Below are positions 48,091-62,200 of a stretch of DNA of 64,000 nt, in pieces. The stretch covers positions 14,547,001 through 14,611,000 of the forward strand of contig CM073535.1 in assembly GCA_037074615.1 (NCBI GenBank), read 5' to 3'. The notes beneath the pieces were generated by a model. The model searched no databases. It saw nothing but the letters and a program-made list of their open reading frames with translations, and was not told the origin of the DNA. The translations under genes and the position numbers were made by a program. The stretch comes from Leucaena leucocephala. Its lineage: Eukaryota; Streptophyta; Magnoliopsida; Fabales; Fabaceae. Each line of letters begins with the position of its first letter. Within the stretch, counting starts at the first letter, position 1.

Positions 48091-51000
48091 TGTAGAACAC
48101 CTTATTTTCCTATATCTCAGGGACCAAACGGTAGCATATGGAACCACTTATAATGTCATTAAAGTCAAATAGCACAATCTAGAATTTTGTTCTCTTGGGT
48201 ACTATTCATTGTGCAAATTCCATACAGGCGACCAGAATTTGAAACATCATAATTAATTTTAGAAAAATCAAAATGAAGTGGTTCAAATTGCTACATGAAG
48301 ATAATTTATGCCTCTTGAAGGAAAAAATATATGTCTAACAAAACTCTTTGTAAATTAATACAGTTAATTCGTTAGAGTTTACGGTTCATTTTTGTCAATT
48401 TTCCTGTTTCTATATTTGGTCCCCTGACTTTGGAAAATTGTTTCTCTATGTGTGGACATCCAATTAAGATGTTCTATATATCCAATTAAGATATCTAATA
48501 TTATCATGTAAAATATCATACATTTATTTGAACATTTACTATTTTTCCTTGACAGACACAACTTGTCAGTACAATGTATCTCTCTTATGTTAGAGCATTT
48601 ATAACATAACCATGATAATAAAGTACATCATTCTTCTCTTCACTTAGCTTCATCTCCGTCATAATAGGTCCTTGCTATGTTTGGTGGGAAATGGAGGGGG
48701 TGAGATTTGTGGGAAAATATGAATAGCAAACGGTACTACAAACAATATATGCAGGTATAGGTTTAGTGTTAAACATACTTGCTTACTATGATCATGTTAA
48801 CATAATGATATATACATGATTCCATGCTTCTTACTTATAACATATGGCCACAGCATAAAAAGAAACAGAGCTTCCTCAATCATACATGCATCACATAATC
48901 AAGCAACAAGTGAAACATCCTTACTTTCGTACGTCTTAGGGACTATTCAGTAGCATTTAGAACCACTTACAAGACCTTGGAAGTCTATTAGCTAAATCTG
49001 AAATTTTATTCTGCTCGAGTTACTGTTCATATGGTATTTACAGATTAGGTGACAAAATTTAAAAACTCATAATTAATTATAGAAAACTGAAATGAAGTGG
49101 TTCAAAAAGATACATGAAGATAACATCTTGAAATTTAAGGAAAAAATAATCTCCAAACCAAATACTTAGTCAATTAATACAATTTAATTATCAAAGATTA
49201 CTATTCATTTGGTCAAACATTCTGAAAACAAATTATGGTCCCTTACTTTTGAAAATTCATTCTCTTGGTAAAGACATCAAAATAAAGTGTTCTTGGTGTC
49301 AAAATGAAGCTTGATATGTTAAATAAATGTCTGTAAAATTTCATAAATTTACTTCATCATTTACTATTGTTCATTACATCATGACCATCATTACTTATAT
49401 TGGTCATATAGCAACATTATATATAACAATTCTTCACTTAAAATATATACTATCCAATCCCTAGCTTCTTTTCATGCTTCATCATCCTCTTTCATCATTC
49501 ATAAACCTACTAGGATTGGGATTACATGGAAGGGGTGAGATTTCTGGGAAAATCTCAGTAGCAAACAGTACTAAACAATGCATGCATTAATGTAAATACT
49601 TGTGCTTGCTTGTGAAAGTGTTAACATTATGTTATGTGCATGCTTCCATGTAACATATGAAATACAATTGGCTAAAGTAATCATAAAAATAAAGCTTCAA
49701 TCATAGACATATTTGCAACACAATTCAACCAATCCATAGCACAACCAAGCATAACATTCAATACATACGAGTTTAGGATAAATTTACTACCTCATATGCT
49801 TGACTTCTTATACTTTAACCTTGCATTTTTCTTCATACTTCTCTTTGATGTGTGGCTACCTCTTTTGAGTCCACAATCAAATCCTAACATCACATAATCA
49901 TCCATCCATTATAATCTAACGTTCTCTTGAACATTGAGCTCATTTAACTACATTAACTTTCCTTAATCTTAACTAATGGGCTTGGCTTTTGAATCAATTG
50001 GTGTCTTGACTTTACCCTACACAATTTCATGAGCTTAGAATATTGAAATTCTAGCTCCTATGCACTATTATAGATAGATTTGAAAAACATACATAATTCT
50101 TCTAAAAATTCTCATTTTGATTCCAATGCTTCTTATACTTGTTTCTTTACTTTATTCCACACAACTTTTCATTTTAAAACTATTGGAATCATCAAAATCA
50201 TGAAAGTCTAATTAATGTTCATGCGAGTGAACAGTGAGAGAGAAGAATTCCAAGTATTACAATTTTCAATTCCAATTTTCCAAGGTTCAAAACCTATCCT
50301 ATAAACAATATCATCATATAAATTGAATGGAAGCATTAAATCATTGAAATTCCATCTCCTTCTATCATGAATAGTATAGACCAAAATATATCATCAGTGG
50401 CTAAGTCAAGAATATCAATTTGATTTAACAACCAATAATCTAACTAACTTGTTTAAGCTTCAATCACATAACTCTAACTTTAATTTCTTATTTCTCCTTT
50501 CATCTAAGGCTTTGGACAGAACATACACCTTGGAGAAAACTTAATTTTCTTCCATGGAAACCCTAAGTTTAAGCCCCAAAATCAAAGGAAAATAAGCTAG
50601 GATATATCACTTACCTTAATCTCTAGCTAGCTTGAACTTTGGTACCTTGAATCTTCTTTGTCTTAACTTGACTCTTCATATGAGCAGCACCTCCCTAAGG
50701 GTTCCAAGGGCCATGGTTTTGTGCATAAAAATTGGGGTATTTATAGAAAAATTCTATGGAAAATGAATTGCCAAGATCACTTTGTGCACTATTTGATCTA
50801 ATAGTTCATAATTGCTCTTACATCAAACTTGCCCACCAAGCCAATTTGAGATAAGATCACATGACAAAAATCTTCTCTTCCCCTTTCCTTATATGCCATG
50901 TGTGAAGTCTTATGGGTCCCACCATGTGCAAACCCTAATTCTCACTTTATTCCCTTTTTTTTCTTTTTCAAAAATTCAAAAATTATTCATTATTGGACTT

Positions 51001-54000
51001 GGGCTTGAAGACAACTTTTGGGACTTATTGGGCTACCCTAGGTCTTCCTTGGGTCCAATAGCTAATTGGCTCAAATCCCAAGGCACTTTCTTTATACCTA
51101 TATCCTTAAAATATGTTGATTTTGAAATAAATTATAGACACCTCTTTTAATGGTTCTAACATTTTTAGAAATTTATTCTAATATAAAATAAATCCCCTAC
51201 AAAGTCTCATAATTTTTTGAGATCCATAAGTCCTAATAAAATTTCCCTATATTTTATTATGACCATTTATCGGAGCCCGATTTCACTTTAATTTATCAAA
51301 GGGCATTATCGTCTTTTCACACATAATCAAAGTATTCCCTAACCTTGGTCAACTATTTTGGAAACTCTCCTTGACTGTCTAACCTTAGTCAAATGACCAA
51401 AATATCCTTCATTTATCTCTAGCTCATTGACATAACACAGTGGCACACTTATTAGCATTTTCATAATTTTATATTTTTTTGGTCTTTATTAACCCTAGCC
51501 CACATACTTATCTAAAAATATTATTGGGGCTATAAGGCACTATTTTGGGCCCTCTACATGATCCACTACCTTTATGGCCTCAACTCCTGAGAAATTCCCC
51601 TAAAACGTATTTATCGGGTATTTTAATCCACTGTAAATTCCATAATAAATTCTAAAAAACTCTTTTTTTAGTTCTGTCAGTTTCGTAAATTCTCATATTG
51701 ATTATAAGAATTTACTGCTAAATTTTATCTGATTATGAGGTCTAGAGGATACTATAATAATTTTCCTTTCTTCAAAAATTAATATAAATTTTTCGGGATC
51801 TCAAATCAAAATTCTTTGTTACGTCAAATGGATTAAAATAATTTTATATATTTATTGAGAAAATTTTGGATTAATCTAATTCTAGGAATTTTTGGTAATT
51901 TTTTAGCTCAACTTTGAATAATTACCATTTTGCCCCAAAACTTTTGAAAATTACACTTTAGGCCCTTAACTTTTCATAATTACACTTAATGGCCTAAAGC
52001 TTTTGTCTACTTTCCACTTTGCACCATAAACTTTTAGACTTTTCAATTTAGTCCCTTTTATTTATACCTTTGTCTAATAATCACTTTTCCTCTCTATTTA
52101 TCATCACAATCCTTTAAAAACCTATTTCCTCTATCAATCTTATACATATAAGAAAAAAAGTAGGATATTACAACAAGCATACAAGTTTAGGTATAAGTTC
52201 ACTACCTTAGATTGCTTTCCTTAACCTCTTCCTTCTTTCCTTTTAGTCTTATTTTCCATAAATATCAAAGCTAACATAACATAATAATTTATTCATTATA
52301 GTCTGTCTAAACAAATCCCAAACTTGGTTTAGGTTCAATACACTTTTCCTTGACGACAAGCCCCTATCTTTCTCTGCTTTTAGTTAATTATCTTGCCCTT
52401 TTAATTAATTTGTACTATGACTATTTCCCACACAATTTTGCCGAAGGAATTGAAATATGAGGTCATAATTGGAAAAATCCAACTCCTTCATTGAATTCTG
52501 GATAGAACGGAATCAAAATGCATAAGGGATTTTCTAAAAATTCCACTTTTGATTTTAATGTTTCCAACTCTTGTCCCTTGGCTCAATCTACACAATTTCA
52601 CCTTCTGGACTCAATAGAAGTATCAAAATCATCAAAAAATTCTCCCTTGTCCAATTTTAGTTCAGGCCAAAAGGCCTTCAAAATGGGAAAATCAAGGATT
52701 ACACAATTAATCTAAAGTATAACCACTAGTCTAGATTTGCTTAGGTTAAGATTTCATGATTCTAAGTTAAATTCTTTTCTCCCTCATTTATGACAAGTTT
52801 TGGAAGCCATAAGGGAAAAGGAATTCCCAAAGTTCTCTCCATTAAAATCCTCAAGATCAAGCTCCTAAATTGCAAGAATAAAAGCTAGGATCAATCACTT
52901 ACCTTGATATCCCTTACAAGCTTGATCACTTAGACTCTTTATTCTTGCTTTTCCTTTAGGTTTGAGTGGAAATTTTGGCATAATCTTCCCATGGCCTTGG
53001 CTGCACATTGAAGGGAATGGAATTTATAGCCAAATTATAGGGTTCCAAGGACTAATATGCCCCTGAAAGTTGCTAGTATTATAGCCCTTTAATCTGGCTC
53101 TTGATTGGTTGCTTTAATGCTTAATCATGCTAATTGACATTCTTTCTTATATTATTTTATTACTAAACATTTGGTTTAAAATTCCTCCCCCTTGAATTGA
53201 AGACATGTGGCACCATGTGTGGGTCTTACAAGGATACCTCACATGGTGACTCAGCGCTTCCAACAGCTTGGAATGATTTTTATGCAACGAACAATCGAGA
53301 TCGTGCCATTTGTTTTCACTTTATACACTTGTGTGGCCAAGATTGATTTTAATTTTCTTCTCCTCTAAGACAAGGTCATGTGGCATTTTGGTGGGTCCTA
53401 TGGGGACATCTAATGCCCCACCTCAAGATTCTAGAAGGCTCTGGGGTATTCTAAAGGCATTTAGTACATGCCAAATCCTGTACCATATTGAGGGATTTTC
53501 TTAAATTATTAGACCATTCTATAGTCCAATAATTTTCATGTGTTCCAATGGTATTTATTGTCATAGGAACACTTTCCAAAAGATTACTAATAAAAATTCC
53601 TTCATCTAATCAATTTGCCAATTATAACTATAATTGGGTAATTATACTTTACTAAAAATTACCAAAACATTATTTTTCTGTGCTTGAGCTATCAAGGACT
53701 CTTGGAGAAAATTTTAGGGCCTCTTGGGAGCCACTTAGGCCTTGGTTCAAGCCTAAGTCCTCAGCTAGCCTATATTATAAGAAATTTTCCTTAAAGCCTT
53801 TACCAGGTTCCCTAATTCACCTTAAATTTTGTTATAAATTCTACAAGCCTCTTTAGGGGTTCTATCACTTTCACAAATTCTTATAAGTAATATAGTAATT
53901 TTCTATAAAATTTCATCCAAATATGAGGACCAGAAGGCTAAGTAAAAATTCTAAATAATTTTCCAAAGCTTCAAAAATTAATATTAATTTTTGGAAACCT

Positions 54001-54368
54001 TAAATCAAAATTTCATGACACGTTAAATCAATATGAATAATTGTCCCTACCTCTTGGTAAAATTTGGGTTTCAAACACTTTCGGGCAATTTTTGACCACT
54101 TTCAACTCAATTTTCTCATAATTACACTTTTGCGCCTAGAATGTTTTAAACTTTGCATTCAAGTACCATTCTCCTTTAAACTTACCCTTTAAACTTTTAA
54201 ACTTTTCACTTAGTTGCTTATCCTTTATACATTTACTATTACTTTCCTTTTTCTAACTTAAACCTCTTCTAACCGTTATCTTTTATTTTGGTCATCGTCA
54301 TAATCCCTTCCTAACCTCTTTTCTCCTCTATTAGTCTCATACAAATATAAAAAAATTGGGATGTGAAA
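48091..54368 (-). mobile_element. LTR of the non-autonomous family, interrupted by a second family LTR
   Basis: The outer LTR consists of 48091-48910 and 52178-54368, about 3.0 kb after removing the insert. Its left end reads TGTAGAACACC (decayed TGTAACATCC) and its right end AAAAATTGGGATGTGA. The hairpin (about 48701) is degraded. No exact outer TSD could be found, consistent with greater age. Confidence 0.75.
48911..52172 (-). mobile_element. Solo LTR of the non-autonomous family, TSD ACAAG
   Basis: The 3262-bp LTR starts TGAAACATCC and ends GTAGGATATTACA, flanked by ACAAG at 48906-48910 and 52173-52177. It is inserted in the same orientation into an older LTR of the same family. The hairpin is present at about 49537 with one change. 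It is the longest complete LTR of the family here. Confidence 0.93.
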
Positions 54369-54371
54369 ACA

Positions 54372-54904
54372 TGAAGGGTGGCTAGTATGTTTAGGGAGCA
54401 TATATTATGCTTATTTAATGTATGGGACAATTTGTAAATATGGAGAAAGTAATACGCGATATGATGGGGGTATTGTAAGAAAAGAACCCTAAAGGAAGGC
54501 GCAACATAACACAAGAAGAGTTGACAATAATGATATCCTCAATTGTTCGAAAAGAAAGTAATAGAATTTTAATGAAATTCACAGTTAGCATTGCTACAAC
54601 ATAGTTGCGAACCTTGTAGATGATGAAGGAGTAAACCATTTAATTAAGTTTAATGTACAAAGTTGTCATGTATATATAGGAGAAAATAGAAATGACAATA
54701 CGCAACTAGGAATGGATGATCCAATGGAGAACCAACATGTGTAAGTTGTCTTTTTTTGTTGAACTAATTACTATTTCTATTGTCATTTGTTGCCACTTAA
54801 CCTGTCATTGAACTGCTCCTAACTTGTCGTTAAGGACATCCTAACTTATCATTTCTTGTAGGATGGATAACTTGTTTAGATGTTCATATGTATTAGCTAT
54901 ATCT
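54372..54904. other. Unassigned sequence, possibly LTR-like
   Basis: It contains a TATA-like TATATATAGG at 54671-54680 and, after it, short repeats on the theme CTAACTTGTC/CTAACTTATC (54828-54865). This could be part of an old LTR, but no ends or partner copy were found. Confidence 0.3.
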
Positions 54905-56008
54905 TGTTAGATTCCATGTTTTAATGATAACACTTCAAATATATTTTTAACATGGCTTATTTTTTGATAACTTTATAGATAAGGTTGTTTAAGCCCTTCG
55001 ATAAATAAAAACAAAATTCAGTTATGAAATTTGTTTTTAAAAGAAATTTATTGATAAGGGCATTTATCAATAAAGCCTTCGAAAAATAAGAAGAAAACTC
55101 AGTTTGCGAAGTCTACTTCTGAAAGGCATTTATCAATAAGGATGTTAATCATAAGTTTTTTGATAAATGAGAATAAAGTCGTTATGAAATATGTTTCAAA
55201 ATGTCATTTGTCAAAGTATAAATCGATAAGGCAGTTTTTCAATAAACACTTCGATAAATATAGAAGAAATAGTGTTTTAAATTAGTTTTTGTAAACAGTT
55301 AAGCAATTTTAGTATGTGTAATTATTTGAAAAATGATCTTATAAAATCTTGATTTGAAATATATTACATATCATTTGAGATGAAATTAGAAGAATTAAAG
55401 AAAGTTGCAAAGTTATACCATTGTTCTTAACCATTAGGCATTGATTGAATAGTTATTCGATAAGCTCACTGAAGAACTATTAGTAAATTATATATTCTAG
55501 TCTATGGAATTAATCTTTTAAAAGACTTCTTCTCGAGAAGTATTTCAATAAGCTTTAACCAAACCTTTTTAACTAAAAGCTTATTTTTTGAAAAGCATTT
55601 CTATAAGGCTGGCCTTTGAAGTATTATTCAATAAGAGTTTACTTCTTTCAATACATATTTTTGACATTTATTGAAGTTCTTTTCGATAACACTGTTCTTC
55701 GATAAACACTTCGATAAATCTATCTGTTTTTGAAAATAATTTTCAAACCAAACTTTGATAATTCAATCCAAAACATTGGAGATTAATTGATCTATACTTA
55801 AACTCTTATTATATCATTTATATAACACATTTCAAGATCAGTTGTAGGCAGTAACAAGATCAAATGAAAAAATCATCAAAAAGCAAATTTCTATTAGATT
55901 CATTAAATGCTTTAACCTTTAGCAACACCAATGGTTTTTTATTCAATGGCTACTTCAATGAGTCAAACAGCTGCTCTTTAGTTGGATTGTAACCTTAAGA
56001 GAAGTAAG
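54905..56008 (+). mobile_element. Sirevirus-type LTR, interrupted near its 3' part
   Basis: It starts TGTTAGATTCCATGTTTTAA and carries TCGATAAG-type motifs. Its last bases GGATTGTAACCTTAAGAGAA correspond to about 34158-34180 of the solo LTR at 33026. There the second LTR begins, and the remaining 3' part is not in the window. Confidence 0.75.
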
Positions 56009-56548
56009 TGTTAGACTCCAATATTAATATTTTGATGATGGCAATTAATTGAGAGAAGATTTCAAAAAGTAGTTTTAAACTAGTCAAGAACATTTATCGA
56101 TAAGCTTATCAATAAGGTTGTTATTCAATAAGTCATTCGATAAATCATAAAGAACTTTTTAAAGGAAAATATGATTTATGCAAAGTATTTATTGATGACC
56201 TATTTGATAAGGTTTCTTATTAATAAAGACTTCAATAAATCAATCAAATTTAGTTTATGAAAATTCTAAGTTATTGGTCTTAAAATTCAAATTATTTTAA
56301 GCTCTATTCGATAAGTAGATTTATTGAATAAGCCTTTGATAAGTTTTGTAAAGACTTAGTTTATGAAAAGATTGTATAAAAGGATTTATCGAAGCATTAA
56401 TCAAACAGAGTATTTATCAATAAAACCTTCGATCAATCATATATGATTGTCAAAAGAAGTAATGCTATTTTTTAAAGACTCATTTATCAAAGGAATATTC
56501 GATAAGGGGATTTATCAAATAATTCTTTGATAAATATGAGAATAATTT
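56009..56548 (+). mobile_element. Second Sirevirus-type LTR, inserted in the first
   Basis: It starts TGTTAGACTCC directly after GTAAG and shares the GATGATGGCAATTAATTG start and the TTATCGATAAGCTTATC-like motifs. It is cut at 56548 by the plus-oriented non-autonomous element. The rest lies beyond the window. Confidence 0.75.
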
Positions 56549-57376
56549 TGTCATATCCTACTTTTTCCCTATTTGTATAAGATTGATATAGGAAATATGT
56601 TTGGAAAGGATTGTGATGATTAATAGAGAGGAAAAGTAATGATTAGACAAAGGTATAAAGAAGATAGACTAAAATGAAAAGTCTAAAAGTTCCATGGTGA
56701 AAAATGAAAGTTGATATAAGCTTTATGCCATTAAGTATAATTATGAAAAGTTAAGGGCCTAAAGTGAAATTTTCAAAATTTTAGGGGTAAAATGGTAATT
56801 ATGAAATATTTGAGCCAGAAAAGGTCCAAAAATACCCAGAAATGGTTTAGTCCCAAATTTTTCCAATAAATAAAGAAAAATATTCTGATCAGTTTAACGT
56901 AACACATAATTTTGATTTGAAGTCTAGAAAAATTGATATGAATTTCTGAAGTTTGGAAAACATAATATAGTATTTTTTGTACCTCAGAATCATATGAAAC
57001 TTTACAATAAATTCTTATAATTAATATGAGGATTTATAAACATAACAAAACACAAAAAGGAGTCATGTAGAATTTTTAATAGAATTTACAATATAATAAT
57101 ATACCCGATAAATACTTTTAGGTGAAGTTTCTTGGGAATTGAGCCATAAAGGTATTGGACCCATGTAAAGGCCCAAGTTGATGTCCCAAAGGCCCAGTAA
57201 GATATTTGAATAGTCATGTGGGCCAGTGTCCAGAGGAACCCTAGAAAAAGGCAAAATTACAAACATGCTCCTGGGTTGTAATAATGAACAAGAGATGGAT
57301 GGAGGGCATTTTGGTCATTTTGAACAGGTAAAAAATATCTAGTTAAGTATAGGGATGATTAATTAGAGTCAGTATA

Positions 57377-59222
57377 TGTAAGGAATTAGAAGACACGCTG
57401 CGGAAATTAATTTAAAATTTTTCCATTCCTTGCTAGGATCTACCGTATGTGTTTAAGTCAAGTGGGAAGAAGTATTACCCTTAGTGTGCCTCAGCGACTT
57501 CCACAGCTTTCGGTCATGACGTTCACAGCTTCTCTCTGCGGCTCGTGCTCCCTCTCTGATCACAAGAAGTTGACAACTCAGGTCGGCTTCCTTTACTGGT
57601 ATCCACACGAACAGCGTTATAACCACGAACGACGTGGTAGCGTCTCTTGTCCCTCCAGGGCTTTCTCAAGAGTTCGTCCTCTCTGTCTCTATTTCGGCAG
57701 TTTCTTATCTGCAAACCTTTTTTAGAGTCCCCTTCGATCTTTCTATGTTCTATATGTTTCTCTGTGCAAAACGCAGCTCCTAAAATCAGATATATAGGAT
57801 GCTATGCGTTTTTCTCTGTCAACCGAATTGGATTTTGGAGTTAATCTTATATTAATTCCAAAATTAATACAATATCATATATTGTATAATTTTATAAGAA
57901 ACTAATTAAATAAATAATATCAAATCCGTTCCACAGATTTAATTACCCATTTATTTAATTTTAAATAAAGATGAGACTGAACTATATTTGATTTATTCTC
58001 ATAAATCAAATTTGAGATATCCTATCAATTTGAATTTCGAATTTCAAACGTGATAGAGATTTAATTTATCCTTATAAATTAAATCTTATAAATATCTCTT
58101 ATATGAGATATCCTATCAATTTGAATTTCAAATTTCAAACATGATAGAGATTTAATTTATCCTTCTAAATTAAATCTTATAAATATCTCTTATATGAGAT
58201 ATCCTATCAATTTGAATTTCAAATTTCAAACGTGATAGAGATTTAATTTATCCTTATAAATTAAATCTCATATATACATATAATGTATATATATGAATTT
58301 ATATATATATATACGAATATAAATATAAATAAATATATATACATCTATCCTGGATCATTCAATGAATCTGGACATCATAGCTCGTGTTGGGCTATTTTGT
58401 GTGCGACCCTGTAGGCCCATATGAAGTTGGCAGTGGGCCATTTGCTATACTAGCCCACAAGTCGCAAGCGGTCTCTAGCAAGATATAACGACTACCCAAA
58501 TCATATGAGGATCGATAAACGATATAACCTTTTATACAACTATATCATGTCCCTTCTGTCACGCGATATTTTGGTCATGGATGAGGCATGGATAATGTCA
58601 TCCTCCTATTCCTGACCGTTACTTTCTCGATCCCTGAGTAGTCTGACTATAGAAATGGAACTACCTTTCCATTACAGTATGGCCATACATTTCTCAGACT
58701 CATTCATCGAGGGGCCCAGTAATATCTCTCTACGAATGTGAGGGACAAATTCCATCTTGACTATTCATATTCCTCCGCATGAAAAACCACTAAGGCCGAA
58801 CATAGTCTTTATGATCACTCGGTCAAAAGTGACTTTTGACTAGGTCAAAGCTGAGCATTTTGTCATGTAGGAATCCATGATGATCTCAGGTCAAAGGGCG
58901 TATTGACATGGTTTGTATATGAGAGAAGCTTATGACGTTACACATGCATTTCTCTCATAGCGGGTCGGTCCAGCATCTTGTACTCTTACATGTGCTTATG
59001 ACTTTGATTTATATCCCTATACATTTTCAAAGTCATACTGGTCTTATTTCATCTGTGCTCCCGCATAGATGATCGACTAGGGACATTTAGGATAATATCA
59101 TGAATTATCCAAGGATGGTCATCATAGTAAACATCCAAATAATATGATAACTCAATTAATAAATTCATAAATCAATAATGTTCATAAGACAATGATTGGC
59201 CTCTAGGGCACGATTTCCAACA
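57377..59222 (-). mobile_element. Copia-type solo LTR, TSD GTATA
   Basis: A complete 1846-bp LTR (plus-strand start TGTAAGGAAT, end ATTTCCAACA) flanked by GTATA at 57372-57376 and 59223-59227. The sister LTR of the host element shows the empty site once (GTATA at 63596-63600), confirming the insertion and its limits. It is highly similar over its length to 1-1652 in inverted orientation. It contains the 91-bp repeat array at about 58013-58268. The short ORF at 57447-57725 lies within the LTR and is not a gene. Confidence 0.95.
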
Positions 59223-62200
59223 GTATATGCCCTGATAAGAAGTAAAAAGTTGTTAAATAACAATTATGCCCTTAGAGTTAATATAGTGCAAGATAATGAA
59301 CCAAGGGCATTTAGGTCATTTTTTAAGGGATGATAAGCAAATAAATACTCAGTCTAACAATGTCAATGGTAGGAAAAATCTAAATACTATATTTAAGGTC
59401 AGAATACATATTATATAATATTATAAAAATTAAAAACATAAAACAGTCTAGTTTTTGTGAAACTGACTAGATCAGTACCTGATTGAACTGGAACTTTTTC
59501 TATTAGTATTTCCCTATTTCTTCAGCCAAGCATAGCCCTATATGATATCATGGATGATGTCATAATAAAGCTTCTAGGGCAAGCTTGATGGTAGGTGAAT
59601 TATGGATCAATAGATCAAATAGTTTATGGGAAACATTCCTCTCAATTAGATAGAGATTAGCGTGAGCTAAGGGATAAAGTAGAGAAAGAGGAACCCTTTG
59701 ATGAATACTTAGCAGAGTTCATCCACAGGAGTAGTGAGAGTTGAATGATTGAGAAGTTAGTCCATGGATTCAATTTCATGTTATAAAGAAAGAATTTTTC
59801 TCATGTAGTTGCAAAGGTGCAATAGAGCAATAGATGTATACAAGAGTAGAAATATAAATGTATGATGTCTATACAAAGAAAGGTAGCCATAGTTTCAAAG
59901 ATAAAGAGACTCCCCAATTTAAGAAAGAGTAATTAGCAAGAGTCAAATAAAGTAATGAAGGGTGGAGTTTATATACCCTTGTAAGATGGTAATGTGGCAG
60001 CCTAAGTTAAATGAGTAGTTATCTCATGTTCCTAATAAATTATGAGGATATGGTAGATAATGTGATAAAGGGACATAATGCTTTAAAGTTTACCTAGTTA
60101 ATTGTTTAATTGCAATAAGCGCATGATGGATTGTTGAGCAAATTATGTGATGATGATATGGCTTATGATGACATAAGTTATGATGAACAGTTCCATTCCT
60201 TGCAGTTGTCATATAATGACACACATGTTAGAGTATGCTTAAATAATTGCATCTCCTTACACATTAGGCATGTTAGAGTATGCTATAATGAATGAACACT
60301 CTCCTTTTGCATTACATGCAGGGTAGAGTATATATGATGAAAAAATTATGAGAAAATTGTATTGCTTCTATACCATATGACATGCAAGTAGATAATTTAA
60401 CTTGGTACTAATAAAACAATAGAATAAGTGATAAATGAGAAAGTTAGCCCAGTTAATTCCCAAATATTAGAATAAGAGTTTGCAACCAAACAATGATATT
60501 CAGTTAGACAAGAATAAGACTACAGATGAATGTTAGTGGCAAATATATAGACATATGATTACAGTACTCAGGACATATCTTTCCAGAAGGAGATAAGATA
60601 CATGAATGATGTACCATGAACATTAAATGAAATGAGACGAAGTTATAAAAGATGATGCCGCTCTAAGAGGGAGTAGCGTCTATGTAATGAAAGTAAACTT
60701 TCTCACAACTGAGCTAGATTTCTCTTGCGATAAAGTCATATTTCTCTTGAGATAGAGCCAAGAGAATGGACAGTGTAGCTCATACTAGAGCCATGTCTAC
60801 TAAATGAGATGTACATATTATGACAGATATGTGCATGGTAGAGCCTGTGTATCTCTATACAGTGCTAGATATAGTAAAATTATGAAATATGGGAATGATA
60901 TGAGAAATTCCTGAGTGATAGAGGAAATGAGTAAAGTCTTAATAGATAATATTGGCTTCTCTGATTAGTCTTAGGGGAATTATATGTTGAGTTAGCAACT
61001 AAGTGGAAGTGTCTAACCTTGTAACTTAGTCCATTGATTTTAGGTCTTCTAGAGACAAAATAATGGAATTACAGTAGATTCTGGAGAACCATAATAGATC
61101 CCAAGGGTTGTAGTAGACCTAGCCTAAAGAAAGAAAATGAATTAGCCATAAGTACAATATTTCTTTAGAAAGACAAATACCAAGGACAAAGTTAAGGTAG
61201 GGAAGCCTCACAAGTTGGTTAACTCATACCAGATAGAGTACCCATAATGTTAATTTTAGATAGACTTATTATTATTTTAGACTGAACTCATATCTTCTTA
61301 CACTAAGAATAAAGAGAATAAAGTTAATAGAGTTAAAGTTTCCAATCCTAAGTGCCAGGTATTGATGAGTCGATAGATTATATGCCTAAGGAAGAGAAAA
61401 AGAATATCTCATAAGATATGAGAAGAGGTCAAATAAGAATTAAGAGATCCTTAAGATGAGGTTACAGAGAATAAGAATGAGAGCTAAATAGATCCTCTAT
61501 ATGAGGATGAAGAGATTAGAAGGCCAGATAAACCCAAGAGAGGTAGTGTGAGAATGGTCTAAGATAGTAAAGAACCAGGGTTAGAGCATGTTAGCATTAG
61601 TGCTTCAGATTTTTATCGGCACTTTTCAACTAAGTGTGCTCAGGCAAGAGTAGCCCAATGATATGTGACCCTTGGGAAGTGATAAAAAATGGTACATATA
61701 CCTCATGAGTTGGCATAGATTCAGAAAGTATGTAAGATAACAAGAAAAGCTAAGAGGAGTTAAAAATGGTTATGAATGGTAAGGGACTAGAGCCCTTATG
61801 ACAAGTCAAAATAAAGTGGATTTGAAAGGAAAGATTCAAGTTATGGTTTTTATGTTAAGAGGAGGTTAGGAAATTTTCCTAAAAAACTAACCAAGTTATG
61901 AATTAAAGAGAATATTAGACTTATGGTATCTCAAGATACGTCATGTTAAGGCAAGATATGTGATGATACAGCCAGATACGCCATGATATGGTGTGAGAAG
62001 GTCATAATGAGATACACTATGAGAAACATGTAATGTGATACATGATGAGAAATATGAAGTGAGAAGTATAGTGAAGTGTCTTTATAGCTACCTTAGTAAA
62101 CAGATAAAGAGGCTCTCTCTATGAGGGATAGAATGATTGAATAAAATGATAACAAAAATAGTAGTAAGAACTTACACTCCTTGTATTAAATGCCAGGTAC

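Noticed and set aside
57447..57725. 92-residue open frame starting MCLSQVGRSITLSVPQ
   Set aside because: It lies inside the Copia solo LTR and has a counterpart in the inverted copy (1447-1689). No domain, and LTR sequence explains it.
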